Source: Planomonospora sp. ID82291
Lineage (GTDB): Bacteria > Actinomycetota > Actinomycetes > Streptosporangiales > Streptosporangiaceae
Length of the DNA stretch: 64,000 nt
Assembly (NCBI RefSeq): GCF_015711645.1
Contig: NZ_JABTEX010000002.1
Coordinates: 434,001 to 498,000, forward strand
Direction of reading: 5' to 3'
Shown: positions 17,036 to 24,845 of the stretch, piece after piece
Position numbering within the stretch: position 1 is the stretch's first letter
Layout of the letters: every line of letters starts with the position of its first letter
The notes under the pieces: generated by a model
Told to the model about the DNA's origin: nothing
The model's database searches: none
Seen by the model: the letters and a program-made list of their open reading frames with translations, nothing else
Position numbers and translations under genes: made by a program

Positions 17036-17737
17036 ATGACCCCTGAGGTCGCCGTGATACTCGGCCTGAGTGTGCTGACCGTCGTCCTGCTGCTGGGCGC
17101 GTTCTACGCGACCACCCGCCAGGACCGCAGGACGACGGGGTCCGGGCCGTCCGGCGAGACGCCCACCGCTCCGGCCGGGAGCGCGCGACCGCCGCGGTCC
17201 GCGGCGCCGTCCCCTCCGGCGTCCGGGCCGCAGGACCCGGGCCACGTCGGCATCGACTACCCCGACCCCCGCACGATCAAGGTCGGCGACACGATCGACC
17301 ACCAGGGCGTGCGGGCCCGCGTGCTCGGTGCGATGCACCTGTCGTGGCAGGGCGTGCAGTGGACGGAGTACCTCCTCGACGACGGGACCCGCCGGCGCCA
17401 GTGGCTCTCGGTCGAGATGCGCCCCGGCGCGGCTCCCGGCGACGCGCCCCACCTGGAGGTGCTGCTGTGGACGCCGGTCCCGTCCGAGGGGATGGTCCCG
17501 GCCAAGACGATGATCATCGTGGAGGGCGTGGAGTTCTTCCCCGCCGACCGGGGCACCGCGGCGTTCCGCTCGGAGGGCTTCACCGGGATGCCCGACCGCG
17601 GGCTGCTGGACTTCGCCGACTACCGCGCCGCCGACGGCCGGCTGCTCTCCTTCGAGCGGGTGCAGGGCGAGGGCTGGAACCCCTCCTACGCCCGGTCGCT
17701 GCCGCCCGGGTCGATCACGATCCTGCGCAGGGGCTAG
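17036..17737 (+). CDS. DUF4178 domain-containing membrane-anchored protein
   Basis: This 233-residue protein has one N-terminal transmembrane helix (VAVILGLSVLTVVLLLGAFY), a Pro/Ser/Ala-rich spacer to about residue 75, then a DUF4178-type beta-rich domain (IKVGDTIDHQGVRARVLGAM, WTEYLLDDG, LSVEM, and DYRAADGRLLSFERV). The domain is expected on the cytoplasmic or exoplasmic face of the single helix; function is unknown. It starts 11 bp after dapC and may be co-transcribed with it. Its TAG stop shares the palindrome CTAG with the TAG of the convergent gene (17734-17737). Confidence 0.85.
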   Translation: MTPEVAVILGLSVLTVVLLLGAFYATTRQDRRTTGSGPSGETPTAPAGSARPPRSAAPSPPASGPQDPGHVGIDYPDPRTIKVGDTIDHQGVRARVLGAMHLSWQGVQWTEYLLDDGTRRRQWLSVEMRPGAAPGDAPHLEVLLWTPVPSEGMVPAKTMIIVEGVEFFPADRGTAAFRSEGFTGMPDRGLLDFADYRAADGRLLSFERVQGEGWNPSYARSLPPGSITILRRG

Positions 17738-18555
17738 GAGATCCGGACCGCGCTGCGGGAGGCGTCGGGGTCGGCCGTCCAGCCCTGCTCCTCGCCGCCC
17801 TCCGCGCTCCAGGCCCGGCCGTCGTAGCCGATGCGGCGCAGGCCGTACCTCTGGGCGTGGGCGAGGGACCAGGAGGCGATCAGCCAGCCCTGCCTGCGGG
17901 AGGAGGCCTTCAGGGTGGTCCCGGCGCCGAGCGTGCGGGCCAGTTCCTTGACCGCCTTGGCCGGCGCGGGCGCCGGGACGGGCGTCTCGCCGCCCTCCAG
18001 GGGGAACCAGCAGTGCAGCGCGCCGGGAACCCGCCCGGTGAACGCCGCCGCGAGGATCTTCGCGTTCTCCTCGTGCTGGGCGTACAGCGAGCCGTCGGCC
18101 GAGCGCTGCACCTCCTGGGCGGCCTCGTGCAGCGGGATCTTCCGGTAGTCCTTCACCTTGACCAGCGCCGAGAAGAACCTGCCGGCGGTGTAGGCCGGGT
18201 CGAGCAGCTGCTCGGGGGTGCCCCAGCCCTGCGAGGGCCGCTGCTGGAACACCCCCACGGAGTCGCGGTCGCCGAACGGCAGGTTGTACAGCTTGGACTC
18301 CTGGATGCCCGTGGCGTAGGCGATCACGACGGCCCGCTCGGGCAGCCTGCGGCGGTGGGCCACACCGGCGATGGTCGCGGCCACCTGGGCCTGCTCGAGC
18401 TCCAGGTCGAGGGTGCCGCCGGCCGCGGTGACCCGGCAGCCCTCGTCCGTCGAGGGCCGATCGAACAGCGCGAACAGGCCCACGGTGATGGTCACCGCGA
18501 GCACGGCCACGATCGCGATGATCGCGATGGCACCTGGGGAGAACCGCCGTCGCAC
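17734..18555 (-). CDS. Membrane-anchored lysozyme-like (transglycosylase-fold) protein
   Basis: This 273-residue protein starts at GTG 18555 and has a single N-terminal membrane helix (AIAIIAIVAVLAVTITVGLF). The ectodomain resembles small actinobacterial lysozyme-like proteins often misannotated as heavy-metal transporters: QAQVAATIAGVAHRRRLPER, then AYATGIQESKLYNLPFGDRD (possible catalytic Glu in QES) and VGVFQQRPSQGWGTPEQLLD. A cell-wall-facing location is inferred. It is convergent with the DUF4178 gene, overlapping it by four bases (CTAG), and is divergent from dapE across a 123-bp gap. Confidence 0.75.
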   Translation of the reverse strand: MRRRFSPGAIAIIAIVAVLAVTITVGLFALFDRPSTDEGCRVTAAGGTLDLELEQAQVAATIAGVAHRRRLPERAVVIAYATGIQESKLYNLPFGDRDSVGVFQQRPSQGWGTPEQLLDPAYTAGRFFSALVKVKDYRKIPLHEAAQEVQRSADGSLYAQHEENAKILAAAFTGRVPGALHCWFPLEGGETPVPAPAPAKAVKELARTLGAGTTLKASSRRQGWLIASWSLAHAQRYGLRRIGYDGRAWSAEGGEEQGWTADPDASRSAVRIS

Positions 18556-18678
18556 GGTGAAGAACCTACCGGGCGCCGGAGCGGCGTGCGGCCCGCCGGA
18601 GCCGGGGCCCGGAGCCGCGGAATGCCCCGTCCGGGGACGGGAGGGGCCGGGCCGCCGGGCGGATGTAGGGTCGCCTGC

Positions 18679-19740
18679 ATGGACACGCGGCTGGACCTCA
18701 CCCAGGACGTCGGCGCGCTCACCGCGCGGATCGTGGACGTCGCGTCGGTGAGCGGGAACGAGAAGGCGCTCGCCGACGCGGTGGAGGAGGCGCTGCGCGC
18801 CCTGCCGCACCTGCGGGTGGAGCGCGACGGCGATGCGGTCGTGGCCCGCACCGGGCTCGGCCGGGGCGAGCGGGTGGTGATCGCCGGGCACATCGACACG
18901 GTCCCGGTGGCGGGCAACCTGCCCAGCCGGGTCGAGGGCGACCTGCTGTACGGCTGCGGCGCCTCCGACATGAAGAGCGGCGTCGCGGTGGCCCTGAGGC
19001 TGGCCGCCGCCCTGGAGGCGCCGAACCGGGACGTGACCTACGTCTTCTACGACTGCGAGGAGATCGAGGCCGAGCGCAACGGGCTGCTCCGGCTCAGCCG
19101 GGAGCACCCCGGCTGGCTCGCCGGGGACTTCGCCGTGCTGATGGAGCCGACCGACGGGGTGATCGAGGGCGGTTGCCAGGGCACCCTGCGGGCGCAGGTC
19201 GTCACCCGGGGCAAGCGCGCGCACAGCGCCAGGTCCTGGCTCGGCGTCAACGCGATCCACGCCGCCGGGCCGGTGCTGGACGTCCTGAACGCCTACCGGG
19301 CCAGGACGCCGGTGGTGGACGGGCTGGAGTACCACGAGGGCCTGAACGCGGTCGGCGTCGCCGGCGGCGTCGCGGGCAACGTGATCCCCGACGAGTGCGT
19401 GGTGACGGTCAACTACCGCTTCGCCCCCGACCTGTCGCTGGAGGAGGCCCGCGAGCACGTGCGCGAGGTCTTCGACGGGTTCGAGCTCCGCTTCACCGAC
19501 GGCGCCCCGGCCGCGCGGCCCGGCCTGACCCACCCGGTCGCGGCGGCGTTCGTGACGGCCGTCGGCGGCGTCCCGCGGGCCAAGCTCGGCTGGACGGACG
19601 TCTCGCTCTTCTCCGGGCTGGGCGTCCCCGCCGTCAACTACGGCCCCGGCGACCCGAACCTGGCCCACCAGCGCGGGGAGTTCGTCTCCCTGTCCAAGAT
19701 CGCCGAAGCCGAACGGCGCCTGCTCGCCTGGCTCTCCTGA
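18679..19740 (+). CDS. dapE: Succinyl-diaminopimelate desuccinylase DapE
   Basis: DapE hydrolyses N-succinyl-LL-DAP to LL-DAP and succinate with two zinc ions. The 353-residue M20 peptidase-fold protein shows the first metal histidine in IAGHIDTVPVAGN, the bridging Asp in GCGASDMKSGVAVAL, the catalytic Glu pair in CEEIEAERNG, and the final histidine near NLAHQRGEFVSLS. The lid domain contains RGKRAHSARSWLGVNAIH. The ATG at 18679 fits family starts. Together with dapC upstream it completes the succinylase branch of the DAP pathway, apart from DapD, which is not in this window. Confidence 0.93.
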   Translation: MDTRLDLTQDVGALTARIVDVASVSGNEKALADAVEEALRALPHLRVERDGDAVVARTGLGRGERVVIAGHIDTVPVAGNLPSRVEGDLLYGCGASDMKSGVAVALRLAAALEAPNRDVTYVFYDCEEIEAERNGLLRLSREHPGWLAGDFAVLMEPTDGVIEGGCQGTLRAQVVTRGKRAHSARSWLGVNAIHAAGPVLDVLNAYRARTPVVDGLEYHEGLNAVGVAGGVAGNVIPDECVVTVNYRFAPDLSLEEAREHVREVFDGFELRFTDGAPAARPGLTHPVAAAFVTAVGGVPRAKLGWTDVSLFSGLGVPAVNYGPGDPNLAHQRGEFVSLSKIAEAERRLLAWLS

Positions 19741-19756
19741 GCCCTCGGGAACGGAC

Positions 19757-19842
19757 CCGCGAGGGGGCTCCGTCGTCTGGACCGAGGAGCGCGCGCAGCC
19801 CGCGAGGGGGCTCCGTCGTCTGGACTGAGGAGCGCGCGCAGC
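19757..19842. repeat. 43-bp tandem duplication downstream of dapE
   Basis: CCGCGAGGGGGCTCCGTCGT begins at 19757 and again at 19800, followed by the same tail ending GAGCGCGCGCAGC. The two copies differ at one or two bases. They sit directly before the 71-bp array. No protein frame is convincing here. Confidence 0.85.
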
Positions 19843-19845
19843 GAA

Positions 19846-20192
19846 GCGAGCACGTGACGAGGGAAGACGGCGGTTACCGGCCCCCGAGCCGCGACGCGCA
19901 GCGTCGCCATGTCACAGCGAGCACGTGACGAGGGAAGACGGCGGTTACCGGCCCCCGAGCCGCGACGCGCAGCGTCGCCATGTCACAGCGAGCACGTGAC
20001 GAGGGAAGACGGCGGTTACCGGCCCCCGAGCCGCGACGCGCAGCGTCGCCATGTCACAGCGAGCACGTGACGAGGGAAGACGGCGGTTACCGGCCCCCGA
20101 GCCGCGACGCGCAGCGTCGCCATGTCACAGCGAGCACGTGACGAGGGAAGACGGCGGTTACCGGCCCCCGAGCCGCGACGCGCAGCGTCGCC
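19846..20192. repeat. 71-bp tandem repeat, five copies, in the dapE-LOG gap
   Basis: GCGAGCACGTGACG starts units at 19846, 19917, 19988, 20059 and 20130, exactly 71 bp apart; the last unit loses its final nine bases. Every unit contains the palindrome CACGTG and a possible GCGACG-loop-CGTCGC hairpin (within GCGACGCGCAGCGTCGC). There are no unique spacers, so it is not CRISPR. The 617 bp between dapE and the LOG gene hold this array, the 43-bp duplication before it and the hairpin after it; no gene is supported. Confidence 0.93.
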
Positions 20193-20202
20193 GTGAAAAC
20201 GA

Positions 20203-20248
20203 GAAAGTGGCTTTCCTCGCCGGCCATTTGGCGGGGAAAGCCACTTTC
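20203..20248. terminator. Very strong 46-nt hairpin after the 71-bp array
   Basis: GAAAGTGGCTTTCCTCGCC (20203-20221) pairs with GGCGGGGAAAGCCACTTTC (20230-20248), a 19-bp stem with one T:G wobble and an 8-nt loop. There is no U-tract. It can terminate readthrough from dapE or act as a regulatory structure about 110 bp before the LOG gene. This stretch is visibly less GC-rich than its surroundings. Confidence 0.75.
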
Positions 20249-20357
20249 AGTCCCGAGCAGCACCCTCGCCGATTAGACGCGGGCCCGTCGGAATCCGGTT
20301 CCGTGTTTTCGCGGAGAATTTTCAAGATTTTTCCCGGCGCGGCGCTAGCGTGATCGT

Positions 20358-21152
20358 ATGAGGAAGACACGTCCGGAGCGCCGTCAGGGATCCGCAGTGG
20401 TCCGCGGTGACTTCGTCCCCGATTCCACCTATGACCAGCGACTTCTCGACCGGCGCGGGCCGGCCGACTGGCTGCACATGGACCCGTGGCGGGTGCTGCG
20501 CATCCAGGCGGAGTTCGTCGAGGGGTTCGGCCTGCTGGCCGAGCTGCCCCGGGCGGTGACGGTCTTCGGCTCGGCGCGCACACCGGTGGACTCGCCGGAC
20601 TACGAGCTGGGCGTGCGGCTCGGCCGGGGGCTCGCCGAGGCGGGGTACGCCGTCATCACCGGTGGCGGGCCGGGCTGCATGGAGGCGGCGAACAAGGGAG
20701 CGGTCGAGGCGGGCGGGATCTCGGTCGGGCTCGGCATCGAGCTCCCCTTCGAGCAGCACATGAACGAGTACGTCGACCTCGGGATCGAATTCCGCTACTT
20801 CTTCGTCCGCAAGACCATGTTCGTGAAGTACGCCTGCGGCTTCGTCGCGCTGCCGGGCGGGTTCGGCACGCTGGACGAGCTGTTCGAGGAGCTGACCCTC
20901 GTCCAGACGCGAAAGATCACCTCCTTCCCCGTGGTGCTGCTGGGCACGGAGTTCTGGGGCGGCCTGCTCGACTGGATCAGGACGACGCTCGTGTCCACGG
21001 GGAAGATCTCCCCGGCCGACGTCGAGCTGATCCACGTCACCGACGACCCGGCCGAGGCCGTACGGATCATCGCCGAGGCGGACGCGGGCCGGTCGGAGCA
21101 GCTGGAGAAGGAGCGGGAGGCGGCGGAGAGCACGGTGGCCGCCGCCGAATAG
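20358..21152 (+). CDS. LOG family protein, TIGR00730-type (nucleotide 5'-monophosphate nucleosidase), copy 1
   Basis: The 264-residue protein carries the LOG signature: TVFGSARTPVDSPDYE at the start of the Rossmann fold, ITGGGPGCMEAANKGA, and PGGFGTLDELFEE, which contains the catalytic Arg/Glu environment (PGGxGTxxE). LOG proteins cleave cytokinin-type and other nucleoside monophosphates into base and ribose 5-phosphate; in bacteria the substrates are debated. The 60-residue N-terminal extension (DFVPDSTYDQRLLDRRGPAD) marks the longer actinobacterial subgroup. It ends 9 bp before a second, shorter LOG gene, so the two form an operon. Confidence 0.9.
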   Translation: MRKTRPERRQGSAVVRGDFVPDSTYDQRLLDRRGPADWLHMDPWRVLRIQAEFVEGFGLLAELPRAVTVFGSARTPVDSPDYELGVRLGRGLAEAGYAVITGGGPGCMEAANKGAVEAGGISVGLGIELPFEQHMNEYVDLGIEFRYFFVRKTMFVKYACGFVALPGGFGTLDELFEELTLVQTRKITSFPVVLLGTEFWGGLLDWIRTTLVSTGKISPADVELIHVTDDPAEAVRIIAEADAGRSEQLEKEREAAESTVAAAE

Positions 21153-21161
21153 GGTTGTCCG

Positions 21162-21749
21162 GTGTTCATCTGCGTTTTCCTGGCATCGAGCCAGCGGATC
21201 GATCCCAAGTACCTGCGACTGGCGGAGGAGGTGGGCGCCGAGCTCGCCCGGCGCGGGCACACGCTGGTCAGCGGCGGGGCCCGGGTGTCGTGCATGGGCG
21301 CGGTGGCCCGCGCGGTCCGCGCGGGCGGCGGCCGCACGGTGGGGGTCATCCCGCAGGCCCTGGTGGACGTCGAGGTGGCCGACACCGACTCCGACGAGCT
21401 GATCGTCACCGCCGACATGCGGGAGCGCAAGGGGGCGATGGACGCCCGCTCCGACGCCTTCCTCGTGCTCCCCGGCGGCATCGGCACGCTGGAGGAGCTC
21501 TTCGAGATCTGGACCGCGCGGACGCTGGGGCTGCACGACAAGCCGCTGGTCCTGCTGGACCCGTGGGGCCTCTACGCGCCGCTGAAGGAGCTGGTGCAGG
21601 GCATGCACGAGGCGGGCTTCACCCGGGCCGGCGTCTTCGACGCGATCTCCTGGACCACCACGGTCGAGGAGGCGTTCGAACATCTGGAGAAGCCCGCGGG
21701 GCGCCTGGCGCCGAGCCTCGACGAACTGGGCGAGGCCACGGCGGGCTAG
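21162..21749 (+). CDS. LOG family protein (Rv1205-like), copy 2
   Basis: The 195-residue protein is the short LOG form: VFLASSQRIDPKYLRLAEEV, VSGGARVSCMGAVARAVRAG, and VLPGGIGTLEELFEIWTART with the PGGxGTxxE catalytic motif. M. tuberculosis Rv1205, whose loss causes cytokinin-derived aldehyde accumulation, is the closest remembered relative. GTG 21162 is the start. The gene lies nine bases after copy 1. Its last residues (LGEATAG) come from a 20-bp direct duplication of the sequence immediately across the stop, and its TAG overlaps the TAG of the convergent gene as CTAG (21746-21749). Confidence 0.9.
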   Translation: MFICVFLASSQRIDPKYLRLAEEVGAELARRGHTLVSGGARVSCMGAVARAVRAGGGRTVGVIPQALVDVEVADTDSDELIVTADMRERKGAMDARSDAFLVLPGGIGTLEELFEIWTARTLGLHDKPLVLLDPWGLYAPLKELVQGMHEAGFTRAGVFDAISWTTTVEEAFEHLEKPAGRLAPSLDELGEATAG

Positions 21750-22195
21750 GCGAGGCCGCGGCGGGCCAGCGCGGGCGGGCGCCTCCCGGCCAGGGACTCG
21801 GTCATCGCGACCGCGAGCCGTACCTGGTCCGGGCGGGCGGTGCGGAAGACCCGGGCGCCCAGCCAGGCGCAGATCGAGGCGGCGGCGAGTTCGGCGGCCT
21901 CGTCGTCCTCCGGGTCCCGGAAGGCCGCCGCGCCCTCCGCGGCCGCTGCGCCCCCGGCGTCCTGTACGCCCTGGGTGTCCCCGGCGGTTACGGCGCCCGC
22001 TGCGCCCCCGGCGGCCCCCGCCGTCCGCGTCGAGGTCCGTACCGAAGCCCGTACGGAGGCCCGTGCCAGTGCGGACGGGGTGACGACGACGGTGCGACCG
22101 GCCCGGACGAGGCGCTCGACCTCGTCGAGCGAGTGGGCCTCGACCCAGCCGGGTCCGTTCTCCGTGTCCGCTCCGACCACCAGGGGATCCGCCAT
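21746..22195 (-). CDS. Truncated dihydropteroate-synthase-like protein (C-terminal fragment)
   Basis: The 149-residue protein has a short N-terminal part, an Ala/Gly-rich stretch, then AELAAASICAWLGARVFRTA and LAVAMTESLAGRRPPA, ending ARRGLA. This corresponds to the last strand/helix of FolP2 dihydropteroate synthases (ARVFRVH, then DMVASIxGDRPPA and a RGLA end). All substrate-binding DHPS motifs are absent, so it cannot be an active synthase. In M. tuberculosis folP2 (Rv1207) lies between the LOG and tag genes, the same position. The ATG at 22195 opens a clean frame, so a small expressed protein is possible; a decayed folP2 is the alternative. Confidence 0.6.
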   Translation of the reverse strand: MADPLVVGADTENGPGWVEAHSLDEVERLVRAGRTVVVTPSALARASVRASVRTSTRTAGAAGGAAGAVTAGDTQGVQDAGGAAAAEGAAAFRDPEDDEAAELAAASICAWLGARVFRTARPDQVRLAVAMTESLAGRRPPALARRGLA

Positions 22196-22233
22196 GCGGC
22201 GATCATAGGTCCTGGCGCCGTGGACCTTGCCGG

Positions 22234-22926
22234 ATGCCCGGTACGGAGCCCGGGGGAAGGGAGTTGTGGCACGATTCGTATGTGCTGGTCGTACTCGTTC
22301 TCGCTGCCCTGGCCATCCTCGCCGGCGTGGTGCTGGTCGCCACGGGCCGCGGCGGTGAGCTCAAGGAGTTCGCCCCCGACGTGCCGCCTCTGGCCCTGCC
22401 CGCCGCCGGACAGCTCACCGCGGTGGACTTCATGGCCCTGCGGCTGCCGGTGAGCCTGGTCGGCTACCACACGCAGAGCGTGGACGAGACGCTGCAGCGC
22501 GCCGCGAACGCGCTGAGCGAGCGCGACACCCGGATCGCGGTGCTGGAGCAGCGGGTGTCGGAGCTGCTGGCGAGCAGGCTCCAGGCGCGTCAGGAGATGC
22601 ACGCCGCTCCGGCGTACGGGCCGGTCACCGAGCACCGGCCCGGCGCGCCCCGGCAGGATCTCGCCGCGGCGGGCGGGGACGCGGCCGTCTCCGCCCCCGC
22701 CGCTCCCGCCTCGCTCGGTGACCTGGAGGAGCCGGAGGACCCCGGCGACCCGGCGGAGGCCGGCCGTTTCGAGGGGCCGGGGGACGCCGGGGACCGGGAG
22801 GGTCCGGGAGGGGCCGGTGCCGAGGAGGCCGCGGACCGGGACCCGCGGGACGACCCGGAGCGCGAGCCCGGCGCCGCCTCCGCCCGGCGGGCGGGCGGAC
22901 CGGCGGACGAGGCGGGACGCGGGTGA
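22234..22926 (+). CDS. DivIVA-domain-like membrane protein
   Basis: This protein of up to 230 residues has a membrane helix (LVVLVLAALAILAGVVLVAT), a DivIVA-type segment (FMALRLPVSLVGYHTQSVDETL-type, at most 40 residues, followed by a coiled coil AALSERDTRIAVLEQRV-like) and a long acidic/Gly/Pro tail. In DivIVA/Wag31 relatives this kind of motif tethers proteins to curved membrane. ATG 22234 is the longest start; TTG 22264 and GTG 22282 are alternatives, and none has a well-placed ribosome-binding site. The position between LOG/folP and tag matches Rv1209. Its TGA overlaps the GTG of tag (GTGA, 22923-22926). Confidence 0.78.
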   Translation: MPGTEPGGRELWHDSYVLVVLVLAALAILAGVVLVATGRGGELKEFAPDVPPLALPAAGQLTAVDFMALRLPVSLVGYHTQSVDETLQRAANALSERDTRIAVLEQRVSELLASRLQARQEMHAAPAYGPVTEHRPGAPRQDLAAAGGDAAVSAPAAPASLGDLEEPEDPGDPAEAGRFEGPGDAGDREGPGGAGAEEAADRDPRDDPEREPGAASARRAGGPADEAGRG

Positions 22927-23468
22927 CCGGGCCCGTCCGGTGCGGATGGGTGAGCTCCGCCCCCGAGTACATCGCCTACCACGACGAGGAGTGGGGCCGC
23001 CCGGTCGAGGGCGACGACCGCGTGTTCGAGCGGCTCACCCTGGAGGCGTTCCAGTCGGGCCTGTCGTGGATCACGATCCTGCGCAAGCGGGAGAACTTCC
23101 GGAGCGCGTTCGCGGGCTTCTCCATCCCCGCCGTGGCCGCGTTCGGCCAGGACGACGTGGACCGCCTCCTGGCCGACCCGGGCATCGTCCGCAACCGGGC
23201 CAAGATCGAGGCCGCGGTCTCCAACGCGCGGGCCGCGCTCGGCGTCGGCCTGTCCGACCTCGTCTGGCGCCACGCCGATCCCGGCGCCCCGGCGCCCGCG
23301 AGCGGCGCCGACGTGCCCGCCCTGACCCCCGGCTCCGTGGCGCTGGCCAAGGAGCTGAAGCAGAACGGCTTCCGCTTCGTCGGACCCACCACCGCCTATG
23401 CGCTGATGCAGGCCATCGGGCTCGTCAACGACCACGTCGCCGACTGCTGGGTCCGGGGCCGGATCTAG
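22923..23468 (+). CDS. tag: DNA-3-methyladenine glycosylase I
   Basis: Tag excises 3-methyladenine from alkylated DNA. The 181-residue protein begins VRCGWVSSAPEYIAYHDEEW (zinc-site Cys near the N-terminus and the YHDxEWG motif), continues with FQSGLSWITILRKRENFRSA, and ends PTTAYALMQAIGLVNDHVAD, giving the second zinc pair (His and Cys, VNDHVADC). Length and order are typical. GTG 22923 overlaps the preceding stop, so it is translationally coupled to the DivIVA-like gene. Confidence 0.93.
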   Translation: MTGPVRCGWVSSAPEYIAYHDEEWGRPVEGDDRVFERLTLEAFQSGLSWITILRKRENFRSAFAGFSIPAVAAFGQDDVDRLLADPGIVRNRAKIEAAVSNARAALGVGLSDLVWRHADPGAPAPASGADVPALTPGSVALAKELKQNGFRFVGPTTAYALMQAIGLVNDHVADCWVRGRI

Positions 23469-23545
23469 CGCTCCGCCGGGTTCTCCCGGTCCGCCGGGTC
23501 CGCGCAGGCGTCCTGGCGCCCGGCCTCCGGACGGGGGCGGGCCCC

Positions 23546-24328
23546 TCACGGGTCGGTCAGGTGGCGGTCGACGAAGGCCGAGGCCGCGGGGAGCAGGCGG
23601 GCGGCCTCCCGCTCGAAGTAGGCGCGGGCCTTCTCCCCGGGCCAGCCGCCCGGCAGCAGCTCGGCGGGCAGGCCCGGGTCGCGGAACAGGAAGTTGCGCC
23701 AGCCGTGCAGCAGCCTGCTCCGCACGGCGAACACCCGGTCGTCGTCGGCGTCGTCCGGCAGCGAGCCGAGCAGTTCCGTCGCCAGGGTCAGCCATTCCTC
23801 GTAGGCGGCCGCGATGGCGTCCAGGTCCCAGGTGCGGGCGACGAGCGTCCGGGGGTCGCCGTCGAGGACCGCTTCGAAGCGTTCGGCGCGGACCCCCTCG
23901 CCCGCGAGCAGCGGGTCGAGCTCGGGGGAGGGGCGCGGGCTGATCCAGGTGCCCTCCGTCAGCGGCGCGTACCCGAGGAAGGACAGGTCGGCCCGGAGCC
24001 GCTCCCGCCGGGGCCGCTCGCGTACCGGTTCGATCACGAGCAGGTGCCACCGGCCCGACCAGGCGGCGGCGCCGGGCCGGTAGATCCGCAGCGCGGCCTC
24101 GTCGAGCCGCCGCACGCATTTCGGGGTGACCTCGTAGCCGGGCCCCTGGGGCAGCCGGGCGGGTGCGAGCCAGCCCTGCCGGACCATGCGGGAGATGGCG
24201 GTGCGCACGGCCGGGGCCGCGATCTCCAGCGGGGCGAGCAGGCGGACGAGGGCGGCGACGGACGCGCGGCCGCCCCGCGAGCGCAGGTGGTCCCCGTACA
24301 GGTCGAAGAGTGCGGCGCGGGCGTTCAC
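23546..24328 (-). CDS. PaaX family transcriptional regulator
   Basis: The 260-residue protein has the PaaX layout: an N-terminal winged helix (ARAALFDLYGDHLRSRGG, AVRTAISRMVRQGWLAPARL), a central ferredoxin-like domain with WSGRWHLLVIEP and RLRADLSFLGYAPL, and a C-terminal helical part (LLHGWRNFLFRDPGLPAELL). PaaX proteins repress aromatic-acid (phenylacetyl-CoA) degradation; no paa gene is near, so the target is open. GTG 24328 is chosen because it starts the winged helix (VNARAALF). It is divergent from the DUF3117 gene, with a 190-bp gap. Confidence 0.88.
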   Translation of the reverse strand: MNARAALFDLYGDHLRSRGGRASVAALVRLLAPLEIAAPAVRTAISRMVRQGWLAPARLPQGPGYEVTPKCVRRLDEAALRIYRPGAAAWSGRWHLLVIEPVRERPRRERLRADLSFLGYAPLTEGTWISPRPSPELDPLLAGEGVRAERFEAVLDGDPRTLVARTWDLDAIAAAYEEWLTLATELLGSLPDDADDDRVFAVRSRLLHGWRNFLFRDPGLPAELLPGGWPGEKARAYFEREAARLLPAASAFVDRHLTDP

Positions 24329-24518
24329 GGGGACCAGTCTGGTCGGCCGAGGGGTCCCGGACAACGGTATCGGACCTCCGCCGGAACCGGTCGCGAACCT
24401 GATCGTTCCCATTCCGAGCGTGGAGGCGGGATAATAGGACATCACAGAAGACGTGAATGCGTCGGCCACCCTCGGGTCAGTCGGAGATCCGGAGCCCGAA
24501 GCAGGAAGGGATACACGC

Positions 24519-24686
24519 ATGGCGGCGATGAAGCCGAGGACCGGTGATGGTCCGCTGGAGGTCGTCAAGGAAGGCAGGGGGATCGTCATGCGGGTTCCCC
24601 TGGAGGGTGGCGGCCGGCTCGTCGTCGAGCTCTCCGCGGACGAGGCCGGCGCCCTGGGTGAGGAGCTGAAGAAGGTCGTCGGCTGA
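24519..24686 (+). CDS. DUF3117 domain-containing small protein
   Basis: This 55-residue protein (MAAMKPRTGDGPLEVVKEGR at the start, LVVELSADEAGALGEELKKV later) is the full DUF3117 family member conserved across actinobacteria; M. tuberculosis Rv1211 is the remembered equivalent. It is translated from ATG 24519 with AGGAAGGG at 24503-24510 and an 8-base gap. Function is unknown; the strong conservation and good ribosome-binding site argue that it is real despite its size. Confidence 0.93.
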   Translation: MAAMKPRTGDGPLEVVKEGRGIVMRVPLEGGGRLVVELSADEAGALGEELKKVVG

Positions 24687-24845
24687 GACCGGACCGATGA
24701 CACGGACCGACGACACGGCCCTGGCCGCAGGGCCGCCCCCGCGGCGGCCCGCGCCGGGGCCGCGGCGTCTCGCCCCGGCCCCGCGTCGGAGTCGTCGGAG
24801 TCACCGAGGCCCCGCCCGGAAGCCGGGACCTCCGCGTTGGAAGGA

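Noticed and set aside
19846-20192. CRISPR array
   Set aside because: The 71-bp units abut with no unique spacers, and no cas gene is near.
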